64,000 nt of DNA from Nitrospirales bacterium (lineage in GTDB: Bacteria; Nitrospirota; Nitrospiria; Nitrospirales; UBA8639), in NCBI GenBank assembly GCA_031315915.1, contig JALDRK010000004.1, positions 62,001-126,000 of the forward strand, written 5' to 3'. Below, one piece after another: positions 15,967-25,159 of the stretch. Under the pieces are notes generated by a model, which was not told the DNA's origin, searched no databases, and was given only the letters and a program-made list of their open reading frames with translations. Position 1 is the stretch's first letter, and the number at the start of each line of letters is the position of its first letter. Made by a program: the position numbers and the translations under genes.

Positions 15967-17933
15967 CGGACAAGGCAGCGTCTTTCATTCACCCCATTCT
16001 CTTTGTCGAGGATAATCCTGCCGACTTCCACCTGGTCCGCCAGTATCTCAAAGATGCTTCAGGCCTCTCGGCATTTCACCTCACCCACGCGCATTCACTC
16101 ACGGAAGCGGCAACATGCCTCGAAACCATGGATTTTCAGATCATTCTCCTCGATCTCAATCTACCCGAAACGAACGGGTTGGAGACCCTCAAACGCATTC
16201 AGGCAATCACGACCGTGCCAATCGTCGTGCTCACGGTCACCGAGCAGGAGCCCATCGCACTGGATGCCATTAAGCTGGGGGCGCAGGACTATATTGCCAA
16301 ATCGCAATTGAATTCCACTCTCCTGCCCAAAGTCCTGACCTATGCCATAGAACGGCATAACAACGATCGGATGCGCCATGAGAGCGAAACCAAATACCGC
16401 CTTTTTGTCGAAGGCGCTACCGGTCTGGCCTTTATCATTCTGGACTTGGATGGAAAAATCACTCACTGGAACACCGGGGCCGAGCGATTGTTCGGATATA
16501 GCGATGAAGAAGCGTTGGGAGAACATTTTTCCATGCTCTTTACTCCGGAAGATCAAACATATGGCCGACCGGAACGGGAATTAGAACGCGCTAAAACGGA
16601 TGAAAAAGGGGATGACGACAATTGGGTGATCCGGAAGGACGGCTCGCGGTTTTGGGCCAGCGGGGCCGTCACAGCCATTCGTGACATGCGAAATCGCCTG
16701 ATCGGATTTGCCAAGGTGATCCGGGATAAAACCCCCCAGAAGGAGGCCACCGATCACATTGCCCAACTCAATCGCACATTGGAAGATCGGGTCAACCAGC
16801 GCACAGAGGAACTGATGAGGAATCAGGAGCGCCTTCGGGCCATGGCCTCTGACCTGACGTTGACCGAACAACGTGAGCGACGGCGTCTGGCGACCGATCT
16901 TCATGATTATTTGGCACAACTTCTGGTCGTTTCCCGTTTAAAGTTGAGCCACGGACAATCGCTGACAGACATTCAGGCTCTGCAACAATTAATCAATGAA
17001 ACGGACTCCATCATGGAACAGGCTCTGGTCTATACCCGAACGCTCGTGTCCCAACTGAGCCCAACCTGCCTGTATGAATTCGGATTGGCCGCCGCCATAA
17101 AATGGTTAGGATCCGAGATGGCCAAACAGGAATTAATTGTGGAAGTGAACGGAGGGGATCACATTCTCAACCTCGATGAAGATCAGGCCATTCTCATCTA
17201 TCAATCGGTGCGAGAGCTGTTATTCAACGTATTGAAACATTCGGGGGTGCACAAAGCCATCGTCACGCTTTCTCTGGAACCAGATGACATCCTGCATATC
17301 GAAGTGAAGGACCAGGGTCGAGGCTTCAAGGAAGGAACCCTGGAAAAGGTTCCAGCCTCCACAAATAAATTCGGTCTGTTTAGTATCCGGGAACGCCTGG
17401 AAGCCCTTGGGGGGGAGTTATCGGTCACCTCGATCCTCAATGAGGGAACCCGAGTGTTGTTGCGCATTCCCCTGGAAAAGAAATTGGAAAGCCTCTCAAC
17501 ACAGCGTGTGCCGTTAGAAGCCGCATCTCAACACATGAAACACCGGCCTACGCGAACAGAACCCTTATGCGTCAGAATCCTGGTGGTCGATGATCATACC
17601 CTGGTCCGGGAATCCTTCAGCCACGTCTTGAATGCCGAACCTGGATTTACAGTCATCGGAGAAGCGGAAGACGGGCAACAGGCCGTCGATCTGTGCCGGA
17701 CCTTACATCCGGATGTCGTCATCATGGATCTTCATATGCCGAATGTGGATGGGTTGGAAGCGACTCGACAGATAAAAGCGAAATTTCCGCAAACGGTCGT
17801 CATCGGACTGTCGGTCTATGACACTCCTGAGGTCGCACGTTGGTTCAGAGACGTTCAGGCCGAAGGCTTCGTGACCAAAAGCGGGCCGGTAGACACCCTT
17901 ATCCAAACCATCAGACGGTTTTCATCCGTTTGA
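15963..17933 (+). CDS. Hybrid receiver-PAS-HisKA_3 kinase-receiver protein
   Basis: 656 residues; start at ATG 15963, which overlaps the previous stop. Order: receiver (10-125, D64 in LLDLNLPETNG); PAS (about 140-255); coiled coil; HisKA_3 dimerisation domain with the phospho-acceptor in RERRRLATDLHDYL; HATPase (about 390-500, DQGRGF, FGLFSIRERLEALGG); second receiver (about 535-655, DDH, IMDLHMPNVDG). It is cytoplasmic. HisKA_3 kinases signal to NarL-type regulators. The C-terminal receiver resembles a NarL receiver whose HTH is missing. It shares this kinase-receiver half with the 1447-aa protein at 19854. Confidence 0.92.
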   Translation: MTDKAASFIHPILFVEDNPADFHLVRQYLKDASGLSAFHLTHAHSLTEAATCLETMDFQIILLDLNLPETNGLETLKRIQAITTVPIVVLTVTEQEPIALDAIKLGAQDYIAKSQLNSTLLPKVLTYAIERHNNDRMRHESETKYRLFVEGATGLAFIILDLDGKITHWNTGAERLFGYSDEEALGEHFSMLFTPEDQTYGRPERELERAKTDEKGDDDNWVIRKDGSRFWASGAVTAIRDMRNRLIGFAKVIRDKTPQKEATDHIAQLNRTLEDRVNQRTEELMRNQERLRAMASDLTLTEQRERRRLATDLHDYLAQLLVVSRLKLSHGQSLTDIQALQQLINETDSIMEQALVYTRTLVSQLSPTCLYEFGLAAAIKWLGSEMAKQELIVEVNGGDHILNLDEDQAILIYQSVRELLFNVLKHSGVHKAIVTLSLEPDDILHIEVKDQGRGFKEGTLEKVPASTNKFGLFSIRERLEALGGELSVTSILNEGTRVLLRIPLEKKLESLSTQRVPLEAASQHMKHRPTRTEPLCVRILVVDDHTLVRESFSHVLNAEPGFTVIGEAEDGQQAVDLCRTLHPDVVIMDLHMPNVDGLEATRQIKAKFPQTVVIGLSVYDTPEVARWFRDVQAEGFVTKSGPVDTLIQTIRRFSSV

Positions 17934-17941
17934 CGATTTTC

Positions 17942-18667
17942 CTACTCGAAAGGCGAACCGATGGCCCTCTTTCCGTCTATGACCTCACCCTTCGAAATTT
18001 CCAAGCGCCTTCCCGTCAGCATCTGATAGGCTTGCCGAAGGTCCCTGGCGGGAGACACCTGCATGAGAAAAGGCGTTTGCCAGTCACTATCCTCCTGATA
18101 TCGATCTTCCGGAACGATGACTCGTTGAATATGGGCGGAATGGGCCGCATAAATTTTCAATGGAATACCTCCAACGGCTCCTATGCGACCGTCGCGGGTG
18201 ATTTTTCCCGTCACGACTCGATGGGCAAGGATGGGATGATGATTGGCCATGGCCAACACGGCCAGACTTACCATCGCGGAAAGACTTTCACCAAAAATTC
18301 TCACTCCGTAATAGGGAACGGTAAGAAAAATATCCCACGTCCTCGGATTCAGTCCCGCAGCGACCGCCGAGGATTTAATGCCCTCCTGAATGGCGATTTG
18401 AGTCAAGGGTGAAAATTTTCCCGGAAGACTTGAAAACGAGACATTCATCGCTTGCTGCTCTTCCCGGATCCTGAATTCAATATCGAGCGTGGCCACCACC
18501 CCAATCGGCTGATGGTTTTTATCGAGGGTGGTTCCCAGAAAATCCACCGATTGCCGGTGCCAAAGGGAATCATCGGCCACCGCAAGAGAAGGGAGCTCAC
18601 CCCATCCCGCCATCGCCATCCCGATCACGGCTCCGAATACAACGACCCGTTTCACCGCAAGGTTCAT
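17942..18667 (-). CDS. Exported Lon-type (S16) protease domain without AAA+ module
   Basis: 241 residues. An N-terminal signal peptide (about 1-31, FGAVIGMAMAGWGELPSLAVA) is followed by a fold matching the Lon proteolytic domain. Predicted catalytic Ser130 lies in FGESLSAMVSLAVLAM and Lys171 in GAVGGIPLKIYAAHSA. The strand VTGKITRDGRIGAVGG is the Lon hallmark. There is no ATPase domain, so unlike Lon it must act without unfolding, in the periplasm or outside. Some family members are stand-alone processing proteases. It is the last gene of an operon with a 129-aa exported protein (3 nt upstream) and a zinc-ribbon protein. Confidence 0.75.
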   Translation of the reverse strand: MNLAVKRVVVFGAVIGMAMAGWGELPSLAVADDSLWHRQSVDFLGTTLDKNHQPIGVVATLDIEFRIREEQQAMNVSFSSLPGKFSPLTQIAIQEGIKSSAVAAGLNPRTWDIFLTVPYYGVRIFGESLSAMVSLAVLAMANHHPILAHRVVTGKITRDGRIGAVGGIPLKIYAAHSAHIQRVIVPEDRYQEDSDWQTPFLMQVSPARDLRQAYQMLTGRRLEISKGEVIDGKRAIGSPFE

Positions 18668-18670
18668 GAA

Positions 18671-19060
18671 TCAAGGCTCCGACACAGGTAAATAAGGTTT
18701 AATATCTTCCGGGCGTCCCTCGACCATCTGGTCCACAAAAAGGTCGAACGTTCCATCCCGATCCTCGTCGATCCAATAAAATAAGGGCCATTCCATGGTG
18801 TGAACCACCGTATTCCAATATTTATTGTATTCGGAAATAATAATTTGTCTGGCCGTTCGAAAATCAACGACTCCGTCCCGACTCAATGAGTATTCGCGTA
18901 TATACAGACCCGTGATTATATTCACGTCTTCCTTCACCAGATATTCTTCGCCCGGTTCCGCGGGGGGAGTGGCGGCCAGACCGTTTCCTCCCGTCGAGAT
19001 GCCGAAGCAAAAAACTACGGCCAAAACTATGTGATACCAGCTATGACGATTCCGTTTCAT
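18671..19060 (-). CDS. Exported protein with Ca-binding-like DxDxDG loop
   Basis: 129 residues, starting at MKRNRHSWYHIV with a clear signal peptide ending near GGNGLA. The mature part contains YWIDEDRDGTFDLFVDQM, a DxDxDG loop of the EF-hand/dockerin type that often binds calcium. No family recognised. It lies directly upstream of the S16 protease and directly downstream of the zinc-ribbon gene, so it may be a substrate or regulator of that protease (inference). Confidence 0.6.
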   Translation of the reverse strand: MKRNRHSWYHIVLAVVFCFGISTGGNGLAATPPAEPGEEYLVKEDVNIITGLYIREYSLSRDGVVDFRTARQIIISEYNKYWNTVVHTMEWPLFYWIDEDRDGTFDLFVDQMVEGRPEDIKPYLPVSEP

Positions 19061-19074
19061 GATAGTCACCGGGT

Positions 19075-19347
19075 TCACATAGGGAAAACGGCCGATTGCT
19101 GACCGCCATCGTCGACTTGAGGCTTCAACCGGTTGAGGAGAATAAAGGGATCGATCAACTCGCCGCATTGAATGCAATGCTGCGCCTTGAACCGAAAATC
19201 TTCATAGTCCGAAAAAATATCCATACAGGTGTCTCCGATCATCATGCCCCCACACCGCGAACAGTGCCGGTCATTCATTTGTTTGACGATGCGAGGAAAG
19301 ACATCAGGATGATTCGTTCGAATGGATTGCAATGAGAAAGTTTGCAT
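19075..19347 (-). CDS. Zinc-ribbon-like protein, paralogue of 752-1057
   Basis: 90 residues. The start was placed at MQTFSLQ because a GGAGGAGG box precedes it. Cysteine pairs at 29/32 and 58/61 plus Cys41 match the spacing of the first paralogue, and CIQCGELIDPFILLNR is nearly the same as its second knuckle. No membrane segment. It begins the operon leading to the exported S16 protease. Role unknown. Confidence 0.7.
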   Translation of the reverse strand: MQTFSLQSIRTNHPDVFPRIVKQMNDRHCSRCGGMMIGDTCMDIFSDYEDFRFKAQHCIQCGELIDPFILLNRLKPQVDDGGQQSAVFPM

Positions 19348-19618
19348 ATCGTCCTCCTCCATACATAAATGGTGATATTCCTCATCTGATGATCTTGACT
19401 GTACAGCCGGGCAACAGAAATCCCTACTACAGGAAACCCTTGGACTTGTCGGGAAATTCCCTTGAAATCGCCGAGCCCAGGCGGGAGGGATTGAACACGG
19501 AGAGGAGACGGGCTAAGGCCGCATCGCGATCGACCCAAAGAACAAGAGAAGAATATGCTTCAACTTTCTTCTGCGCCGGACGCAGACGGGAACGGAAGAT
19601 CAACAGACAAGATATTCT
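19348..19618. other. Intergenic region upstream of the zinc-ribbon operon
   Basis: No gene supported. A plus-strand basic frame from a TTG near 19491 to 19625 has a GGGAGGGA box but an odd Arg-rich composition and is not called. Confidence 0.35.
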
Positions 19619-19753
19619 TCATTGACACACGAAAAAGCCGTTTTCATCCGCATCCCGCCGTTCGGTAGTGTTTCCTGAAGTACGCTGTCCGATGTTGAAA
19701 GATCCCTCTTTATCGGGACACGGTCCCCTGACCTGATCGGCTCTTTCGGCCAC
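19619..19753 (-). CDS. Possible 44-aa Cys-containing protein
   Basis: From GTG 19753 (GGAG 5 nt upstream) the frame runs to TGA 19619. An ATG in frame at 19783 is an alternative. The product contains GPCPDKEGSFNIGQRT and ends DADENGFFVCQ. The D-x-N-G-x-x-x-C ending is seen in many short secreted or calcium-binding-like proteins. It lies between the CheB/CheR fusion and the zinc-ribbon operon. Coding status is uncertain. Confidence 0.33.
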   Translation of the reverse strand: MAERADQVRGPCPDKEGSFNIGQRTSGNTTERRDADENGFFVCQ

Positions 19754-19853
19754 AAGGTCTCCGATCCTTACGCCAATGATCATAATGGCATGGAATAGCC
19801 ATCACGACAGGATAATGATCGAAACGGATAAGGGAAATCGCGAGGGATCTGCC

Positions 19854-22800
19854 CTATCTCTGCCGGCTCGCGCGAACGATTTCGGCAAACGTTTGGAAGG
19901 AGTCCTCTTTCGTGACGTATTGGTCTCCACCAGCCTCGAAAAATGCGTCTTTCACTAATTGATCCCCATGCATGGACAATCCGATCACATGGACAAACGC
20001 ATGCGTGGCTTTAATCGCACGGGTCGCCTCGATACCATTCACTCCCGGCATATTGATATCCATCACCACCACATCGGGAGCAAGGGTCTGAACAAGCGAG
20101 ATAGCCTGTTCCCCGTTTTCGGCTTCTCCGACGACTTGAATATCGGAACAGGGCCCCAATAAGGTCCGCAATCCTTCGCGAAAGATGGGATGATCGTCCG
20201 CAATCACCACACGAATGACGCCTTCGAGTTTTTCCTTGTCATCGAAATGAATGATCGGACGAGAGGAGGACGTCGGGCGGGAAGCGGGGCTTTCAACCGA
20301 CAGGGGAATCCGCATACGAACACGGGTACCCGCTCCGATTGACGATTGAATATCACATTCACCTCCCACCCCATGAATACGCTCCTGGATATTCAGAAGT
20401 CCGAATTTCTGCAACCTGGACGAATCATCGGAGAGGGCGGAAAGATCGAAGCCGCAACCCTCATCCGTCACTTGAAAAGTAATGGACGCCGGAGAATCCT
20501 GGGAGATATCAATGCAGGCTTTCGAGGTCCCGGCGTGCTTCATGACATTGAAGAGTAATTCCCGTAGCCCATGAAACAGGATCTCGGCAATCGCCTCGGG
20601 AATATGAGGGGAAGCATGGTCAAGATGGGAAGTGACCGTGACATCCAAATTGTAGCGGGCCATTTTTTGGGCCAACCAGGGAATGGCTTTCAACAGTCCG
20701 AATTCATACAAAATGGGAGGGCTGACCTGAGTGATGAGGTCACGCGTGAATTGCAAGGCATCAGCCAAGGAATCTTCAATCTCGGTCACGATTTGGGTAT
20801 GGGTGTGGGTTAATCCTGATTGCAGCAATTGACTGGTTTTGATCTTTCCGACCACCAGCATCTGGCATAAATAATCGTGCAATTCGGTGGCGAGTCGTCG
20901 ACGTTCCCGTTGCTCTGCCATGACAAGTTCCGAGGAAAGCTGACGAAGACGCTGCTCATGCTGAGTCAGCTTGCGCGTCCGTTCCAGGACGCGCCCCTCC
21001 AACGATTCTTTGACCGATTCAAGCTGCGACTCGATTTTCTTACGGTGAATGGCAGAGGCCAGAATATTCGCCATGGTTTGCAGGAATCTGACATCGTCCT
21101 CAGAAAATTCTTTTTTCGACCGCGTATGCACGCTCAGCACGCCATGGTGCTGACCTGCCTGATCCCGAATGATGCAACTGAGGCCGCTCACCACCTGATG
21201 ATCGCGGAGAAGCCAGGAGTCGGAAAATCGCGTCTCTTCGGCAAAATTTTCGACGATCACCGATTCATTGGTTTGCAGGGTATAGCCGGCTTGGGATTCC
21301 AGGCCTGTGCCCACCATCGCCTGTCCCACCAGCCCATCCTTCCACCCTATTCCCGCACGAAGGAGAAGAGATTGTTTGTCCGGCATCAACTCCAAGATCT
21401 TGACCAGGTCGATCATCAAGATGTCTTTGAGCAGCCTGACACATTCATTCATGACTTTGATCAGATCCCGCTCCTGAAGCGCAAATTGCCCGAAGCCGGC
21501 CACTGCCGTCTGCTGCTGCGAAAACCGGAACACATGATTTTCCATCTTTCGGACATGAGTAATATCCACAAAGGTCATCACCACTCCCAGCATTTGGCGC
21601 TCGGATCCACAATAGGGGCTCATCCGAGACAAATAGATGCGAGGATCTTGAGGGAACTGTCGGATTTTTTCATTGGGCTGGGCGGTACGAAGCACGTCTT
21701 CGATATCCGTTTTGAGTGTGTCATCCCGGGAAAATGAGGACAATTGGTTGATGGGGCGGCCTACGTCAATCTCCAGAAACTGGAACAACTGTTGAGCCGC
21801 GGGAGTATATTTCTGGATGCATAAGTCGGCATTGAGAAACAAGGTCGCAATTTCCGTCGTCCGGAACAGATTTTCCATATCGTTATAGGCCTGATCCAGT
21901 TCTTCCACCTTACCGACGAGTTGAGTGTTGACCGTCCCTAATTCTTCGTTCATAGACTGCAATTCTTCCTTGGAAGTTTGCAGTTCTTCGTTGCTGGCCT
22001 GTAGTTCCTCATTGACGGAAAGCAGTTCTTCGTTCGACGATTTTAATTCCTGATTTGAGGTCTCCAATTCTTCCACGGTGGACTGCAGTTGGGCCTGAGT
22101 CGTTTTGAGATCCTGCTCCAAATCCCGGATCAGCCTGTTTTCTTCCTTAAAGCCCTTATCCCGTTTTTTCGAGGCTCTCGGATTGGGTGAACTCAACCCG
22201 TACTCCCGAAAGACCACCATGAACCACTCCGATTTCTCCGTGGATGGGAACAGAGGTCTGACGATCACGTCCAACAAATGAGCGCCCTCTTCGTTGCCCT
22301 GCCGGACCTGCTTCTGAATAATCTCTTTTCCGTTTTTGATCGCCTGAAAGATAGCCGTACGCAGAATCACCCGTAAGTCAGGCCGGACCATATTCAACAA
22401 ATTGATATTGGGCTTTCCCGGAGGCAACTGGAGATACGTCCGGGTCTGCCCGGAGATGTGTTGAATCGTACCATCACGATCGATCAGCACGGCCGGAGGG
22501 CCGTAATCCTGTCTGACCAACCAATCGAATTGTTGCGTAATTTTTTCCTGCCCCTGGGAAAAGTGCAGGGTTCCGGCTTTCTGGATGGAGGTCTTCCCGG
22601 TACCCACACGAACCGGCACCTTCCCAGATACCGGATTCACGGCCTCCTTGACTTGGAAAATCCGATGCGGTTTATGGATTGACCGAAAATATGGAGAGTT
22701 CTCCGCCGCATGTTCGGATGGGCCAAGAAACAGAAATCCATTCCGGTTGAGAGAAAAATGAAACGCGGAAAACACCTGAGCATGAAGAGCCGCATCCATG

Positions 22801-24197
22801 TAAATAAGAAGATTCCGACAGGAAATAAGATCCATGTGGGAAAAAGGCGGATCGCTGATGACATTATGAAGAGAAAAGGTGCAGACATCGCGAATGGAGG
22901 AAATCACCCGATAGACATTGCCCTCCCGTTGAAAAAACCGAGAAAGCCGGTCGGTCTTCACCTGATCGGTGATCGGCTCAGCGTATCGACCGGACCGAGC
23001 GATCTCCAATGCCTCCTCATCGAGATCCGTCGCAAAAATTTGAATGGACAAGCCGAGATTCTTCTGTTTGACATGCTCATACAACACCATGGCAATGGAA
23101 TACGCTTCCTCGCCGGTGGAACAACCCGGCACCCAGACTCGGATGACTTCTCCCGGTCGTTTGGAAGCGGCAATTTGGGGGATCACATCACGCGAGAGCG
23201 CCTCAAATCCTTTGGGGTCTCTGAAAAACTGCGTGACGCCAATCAGCAGATCCTGAAACAGATGCTTGGCCTCCTCGGGAGAATGTTTCACTCGATCCGC
23301 ATAGACCGCGGCACTATACAGATGGAGCACCTGCATGCGCCGCCGAATCCGTCGGCACAACGTGCTTCGTTTATATTGACGAAAATCATGACCGGTATGG
23401 CTTAAGAGGTGGGCACAGATCGCATTCACGTGCCTGTCGGTATCCTCATCCAGATTCTGCCATCCTTTTCCCTGCTGCAGGCCTGACAGATGGCCGGCAT
23501 ATTCCGTGAGGACCTTCGGCATGCGGTCGACTGCCACAATATGATCGACCAGGCCTGACAAAACCGCACTCCTCGGCATACCGTCGAATTTGGAGGTCTC
23601 GATCGATTGCGCAATAGACATTCCTCCCTGTTCCTTGATGGCGCGAATTCCGGCGGTCCCATCCGAGCCCGTGCCGGACAGGATAATGCCTATGGCATGG
23701 GGACCTTGATCCTGTCCCAGGGACCGGAAAAAATGGTCGATGAGCATGACGCGCCCCTGTGAGGAGGAAGCTTCGGCCAAACGAAAGATCCCACCTTCGA
23801 TCGTCAGCAGAGCATGGTGGCGCAGGGTATAGATATGATTCGGTTGCACCGGCATATGGTCCATGATGGCATGGATGGGCATAGCCGTGTATTTGCTCAA
23901 CAGCTCCGCGAGTAAACTGTCGTAATCTGGAGCCAAATGTTGCATCAGCACAAAACCGATACCGCTATCCGGAGGAAGAAGGGCAAACAGTTTCGTAAAT
24001 GCCTCAAACCCGCCTGCCGAAGCACCTATTCCGACGATGGGGAAAGGACCGGTCATGGAGTGATCCGAGATCTCCGAATCACCCACAGAGGGATCCCTGG
24101 GTGAGGAAGCGTGCGGCGGTGTACGTGAGGACTTTTGTGGCTTCTTTCCGGTTTTGGCTTTCGCTGCGAGCGGACGTTTCGCGGGAGGGCGTTTCAT
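19854..24197 (-). CDS. CheB-CheR-PAS-GAF-HisKA_3 kinase-receiver fusion
   Basis: 1447 residues. Order: basic Pro/Lys/Ala tail (1-45); CheB methylesterase (about 50-235, Ser60 in GIGASAGG, His87, Asp179); CheR methyltransferase (about 255-520, VWVPGCSTGEEAYS); PAS; long coiled coil with repeated SNEEL/SVNEEL units; PAS (about 800-910); GAF (about 920-1080); HisKA_3 (RERRRLATELHDYL); HATPase; C-terminal receiver (DDHP, VMDINMPGVNG). CheB/CheR-kinase fusions are usually cytoplasmic sensors unlinked to flagellar chemotaxis; no chemotaxis genes are nearby. The terminal receiver is NarL-like without HTH, as in the 656-aa protein. No clear ribosome binding site precedes this ATG. Confidence 0.92.
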   Translation of the reverse strand: MKRPPAKRPLAAKAKTGKKPQKSSRTPPHASSPRDPSVGDSEISDHSMTGPFPIVGIGASAGGFEAFTKLFALLPPDSGIGFVLMQHLAPDYDSLLAELLSKYTAMPIHAIMDHMPVQPNHIYTLRHHALLTIEGGIFRLAEASSSQGRVMLIDHFFRSLGQDQGPHAIGIILSGTGSDGTAGIRAIKEQGGMSIAQSIETSKFDGMPRSAVLSGLVDHIVAVDRMPKVLTEYAGHLSGLQQGKGWQNLDEDTDRHVNAICAHLLSHTGHDFRQYKRSTLCRRIRRRMQVLHLYSAAVYADRVKHSPEEAKHLFQDLLIGVTQFFRDPKGFEALSRDVIPQIAASKRPGEVIRVWVPGCSTGEEAYSIAMVLYEHVKQKNLGLSIQIFATDLDEEALEIARSGRYAEPITDQVKTDRLSRFFQREGNVYRVISSIRDVCTFSLHNVISDPPFSHMDLISCRNLLIYMDAALHAQVFSAFHFSLNRNGFLFLGPSEHAAENSPYFRSIHKPHRIFQVKEAVNPVSGKVPVRVGTGKTSIQKAGTLHFSQGQEKITQQFDWLVRQDYGPPAVLIDRDGTIQHISGQTRTYLQLPPGKPNINLLNMVRPDLRVILRTAIFQAIKNGKEIIQKQVRQGNEEGAHLLDVIVRPLFPSTEKSEWFMVVFREYGLSSPNPRASKKRDKGFKEENRLIRDLEQDLKTTQAQLQSTVEELETSNQELKSSNEELLSVNEELQASNEELQTSKEELQSMNEELGTVNTQLVGKVEELDQAYNDMENLFRTTEIATLFLNADLCIQKYTPAAQQLFQFLEIDVGRPINQLSSFSRDDTLKTDIEDVLRTAQPNEKIRQFPQDPRIYLSRMSPYCGSERQMLGVVMTFVDITHVRKMENHVFRFSQQQTAVAGFGQFALQERDLIKVMNECVRLLKDILMIDLVKILELMPDKQSLLLRAGIGWKDGLVGQAMVGTGLESQAGYTLQTNESVIVENFAEETRFSDSWLLRDHQVVSGLSCIIRDQAGQHHGVLSVHTRSKKEFSEDDVRFLQTMANILASAIHRKKIESQLESVKESLEGRVLERTRKLTQHEQRLRQLSSELVMAEQRERRRLATELHDYLCQMLVVGKIKTSQLLQSGLTHTHTQIVTEIEDSLADALQFTRDLITQVSPPILYEFGLLKAIPWLAQKMARYNLDVTVTSHLDHASPHIPEAIAEILFHGLRELLFNVMKHAGTSKACIDISQDSPASITFQVTDEGCGFDLSALSDDSSRLQKFGLLNIQERIHGVGGECDIQSSIGAGTRVRMRIPLSVESPASRPTSSSRPIIHFDDKEKLEGVIRVVIADDHPIFREGLRTLLGPCSDIQVVGEAENGEQAISLVQTLAPDVVVMDINMPGVNGIEATRAIKATHAFVHVIGLSMHGDQLVKDAFFEAGGDQYVTKEDSFQTFAEIVRASRQR

Positions 24198-24435
24198 TAG
24201 AGAGGTTCACTTTTTAATTCACGGGATCGTCCTTCTGTATGATAGGTCATGACCGGTCTGGTTGATGATAGAACAACACAGGGAATACAATCAAAGGAAC
24301 AATTTTGACGGGTTATGACCTTCAGATCATCGCCTTCTGAACACCCAGCGGCCTTCCACGACCGATCTTGCCGTCAACGAACATCCCTAACATTCGGCTC
24401 AATCCCGGTTGACCGCCCTAGCGGCCGGATTCCGG

Positions 24436-24873
24436 CTATATCCTCAAAGACTCGGTTGTCAACGCGGGGCTCTCGTTGAAAGAACTGTCCATACCGACTG
24501 ATTTGGGAAGTGCTTCCGACAACCGGTATTTTCCTTGAAAAACCTTATCAAGTTCATGCTTGGTGTAAATGACGATGGCCAGTTCACAAATTCCTGCATT
24601 GGTCAGATAGGATTGTATGGCAGGGTGCACATTATACAAATAGACACTTTTTCCATGTTCCTTGGCTTTATGGACCACCTGAAAAAGCGTCCAAGTCCCA
24701 ACAGGGCTCAAGACGGACAGCGAGTTCAAGTCAATGATGATTAATGACACGGGAGACGAAATCACATGGTTCAACAATAAATCGGTTCGGTTGAGATTGG
24801 ATGAATTGAGACTCGGATCGGCGGTGAGCGTCAGAACAACAAGTTGGCCAGGAGTACTAATGGTACATTTCAT
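24436..24873 (-). CDS. STAS-domain anti-sigma-factor-antagonist-like protein
   Basis: 145 residues from ATG 24873 (GGGAGG upstream). The beta/alpha pattern fits a STAS domain: VVLTLTADPSL; SLIIIDLNSLSVLSPVGTWTLF; KSVYLYNVHPAIQSYLTNAGI. The serine usually phosphorylated in SpoIIAA-type proteins falls near LSVLSPVG. A Ser/Thr-rich tail follows from 120. No partner anti-sigma kinase is adjacent. A small hairpin, GACCAG-AGGGT-CTGGTC (24915-24931), lies upstream of its start. Confidence 0.6.
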   Translation of the reverse strand: MKCTISTPGQLVVLTLTADPSLNSSNLNRTDLLLNHVISSPVSLIIIDLNSLSVLSPVGTWTLFQVVHKAKEHGKSVYLYNVHPAIQSYLTNAGICELAIVIYTKHELDKVFQGKYRLSEALPKSVGMDSSFNESPALTTESLRI

Positions 24874-25129
24874 CAGGATGTCCTCCCTTGAATCCATACA
24901 TAGATATGAAAACAGACCAGAGGGTCTGGTCCCTATGAATGAAAAAACAGGTCAATTGTACCTATTCCTGGCATCCGGACTACTATCTAAAACCCTTGAG
25001 TAGTAATGCCTAAGATGCTCATCGGCTCATGCGGCCGAATTCGTTTTCGCCTTGCAGATAAGAACTTCAAGGTATTTGAAATTGAGGGAATTTTCACTGA
25101 TCCCTGACGGCATCCCGTCTTCTATGCGC

Positions 25130-25159
25130 ATCGTTCGAGGGCCTGAGCCCTTGAACGAT
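25130..25159 (-). terminator. 13-bp hairpin directly after the BON gene
   Basis: ATCGTTCGAGGGC and its complement (one G-T pair) around a CTGA loop. It starts at the stop codon of the minus-strand BON gene. No T-run follows, so it may be a Rho-assisted stop or an mRNA 3'-end hairpin rather than a classical terminator. Confidence 0.5.

Noticed and set aside
18671-18867. Plus/minus shadow frames in the S16 protease operon
   Set aside because: They overlap well-supported genes in other frames and have no motifs or ribosome binding sites.
24322-24393. 23-codon frame (MLGMFVDGKIGRGRPLGVQK) upstream of the CheB/CheR gene
   Set aside because: Protein-like but no ribosome binding site and no coupling to a neighbour.
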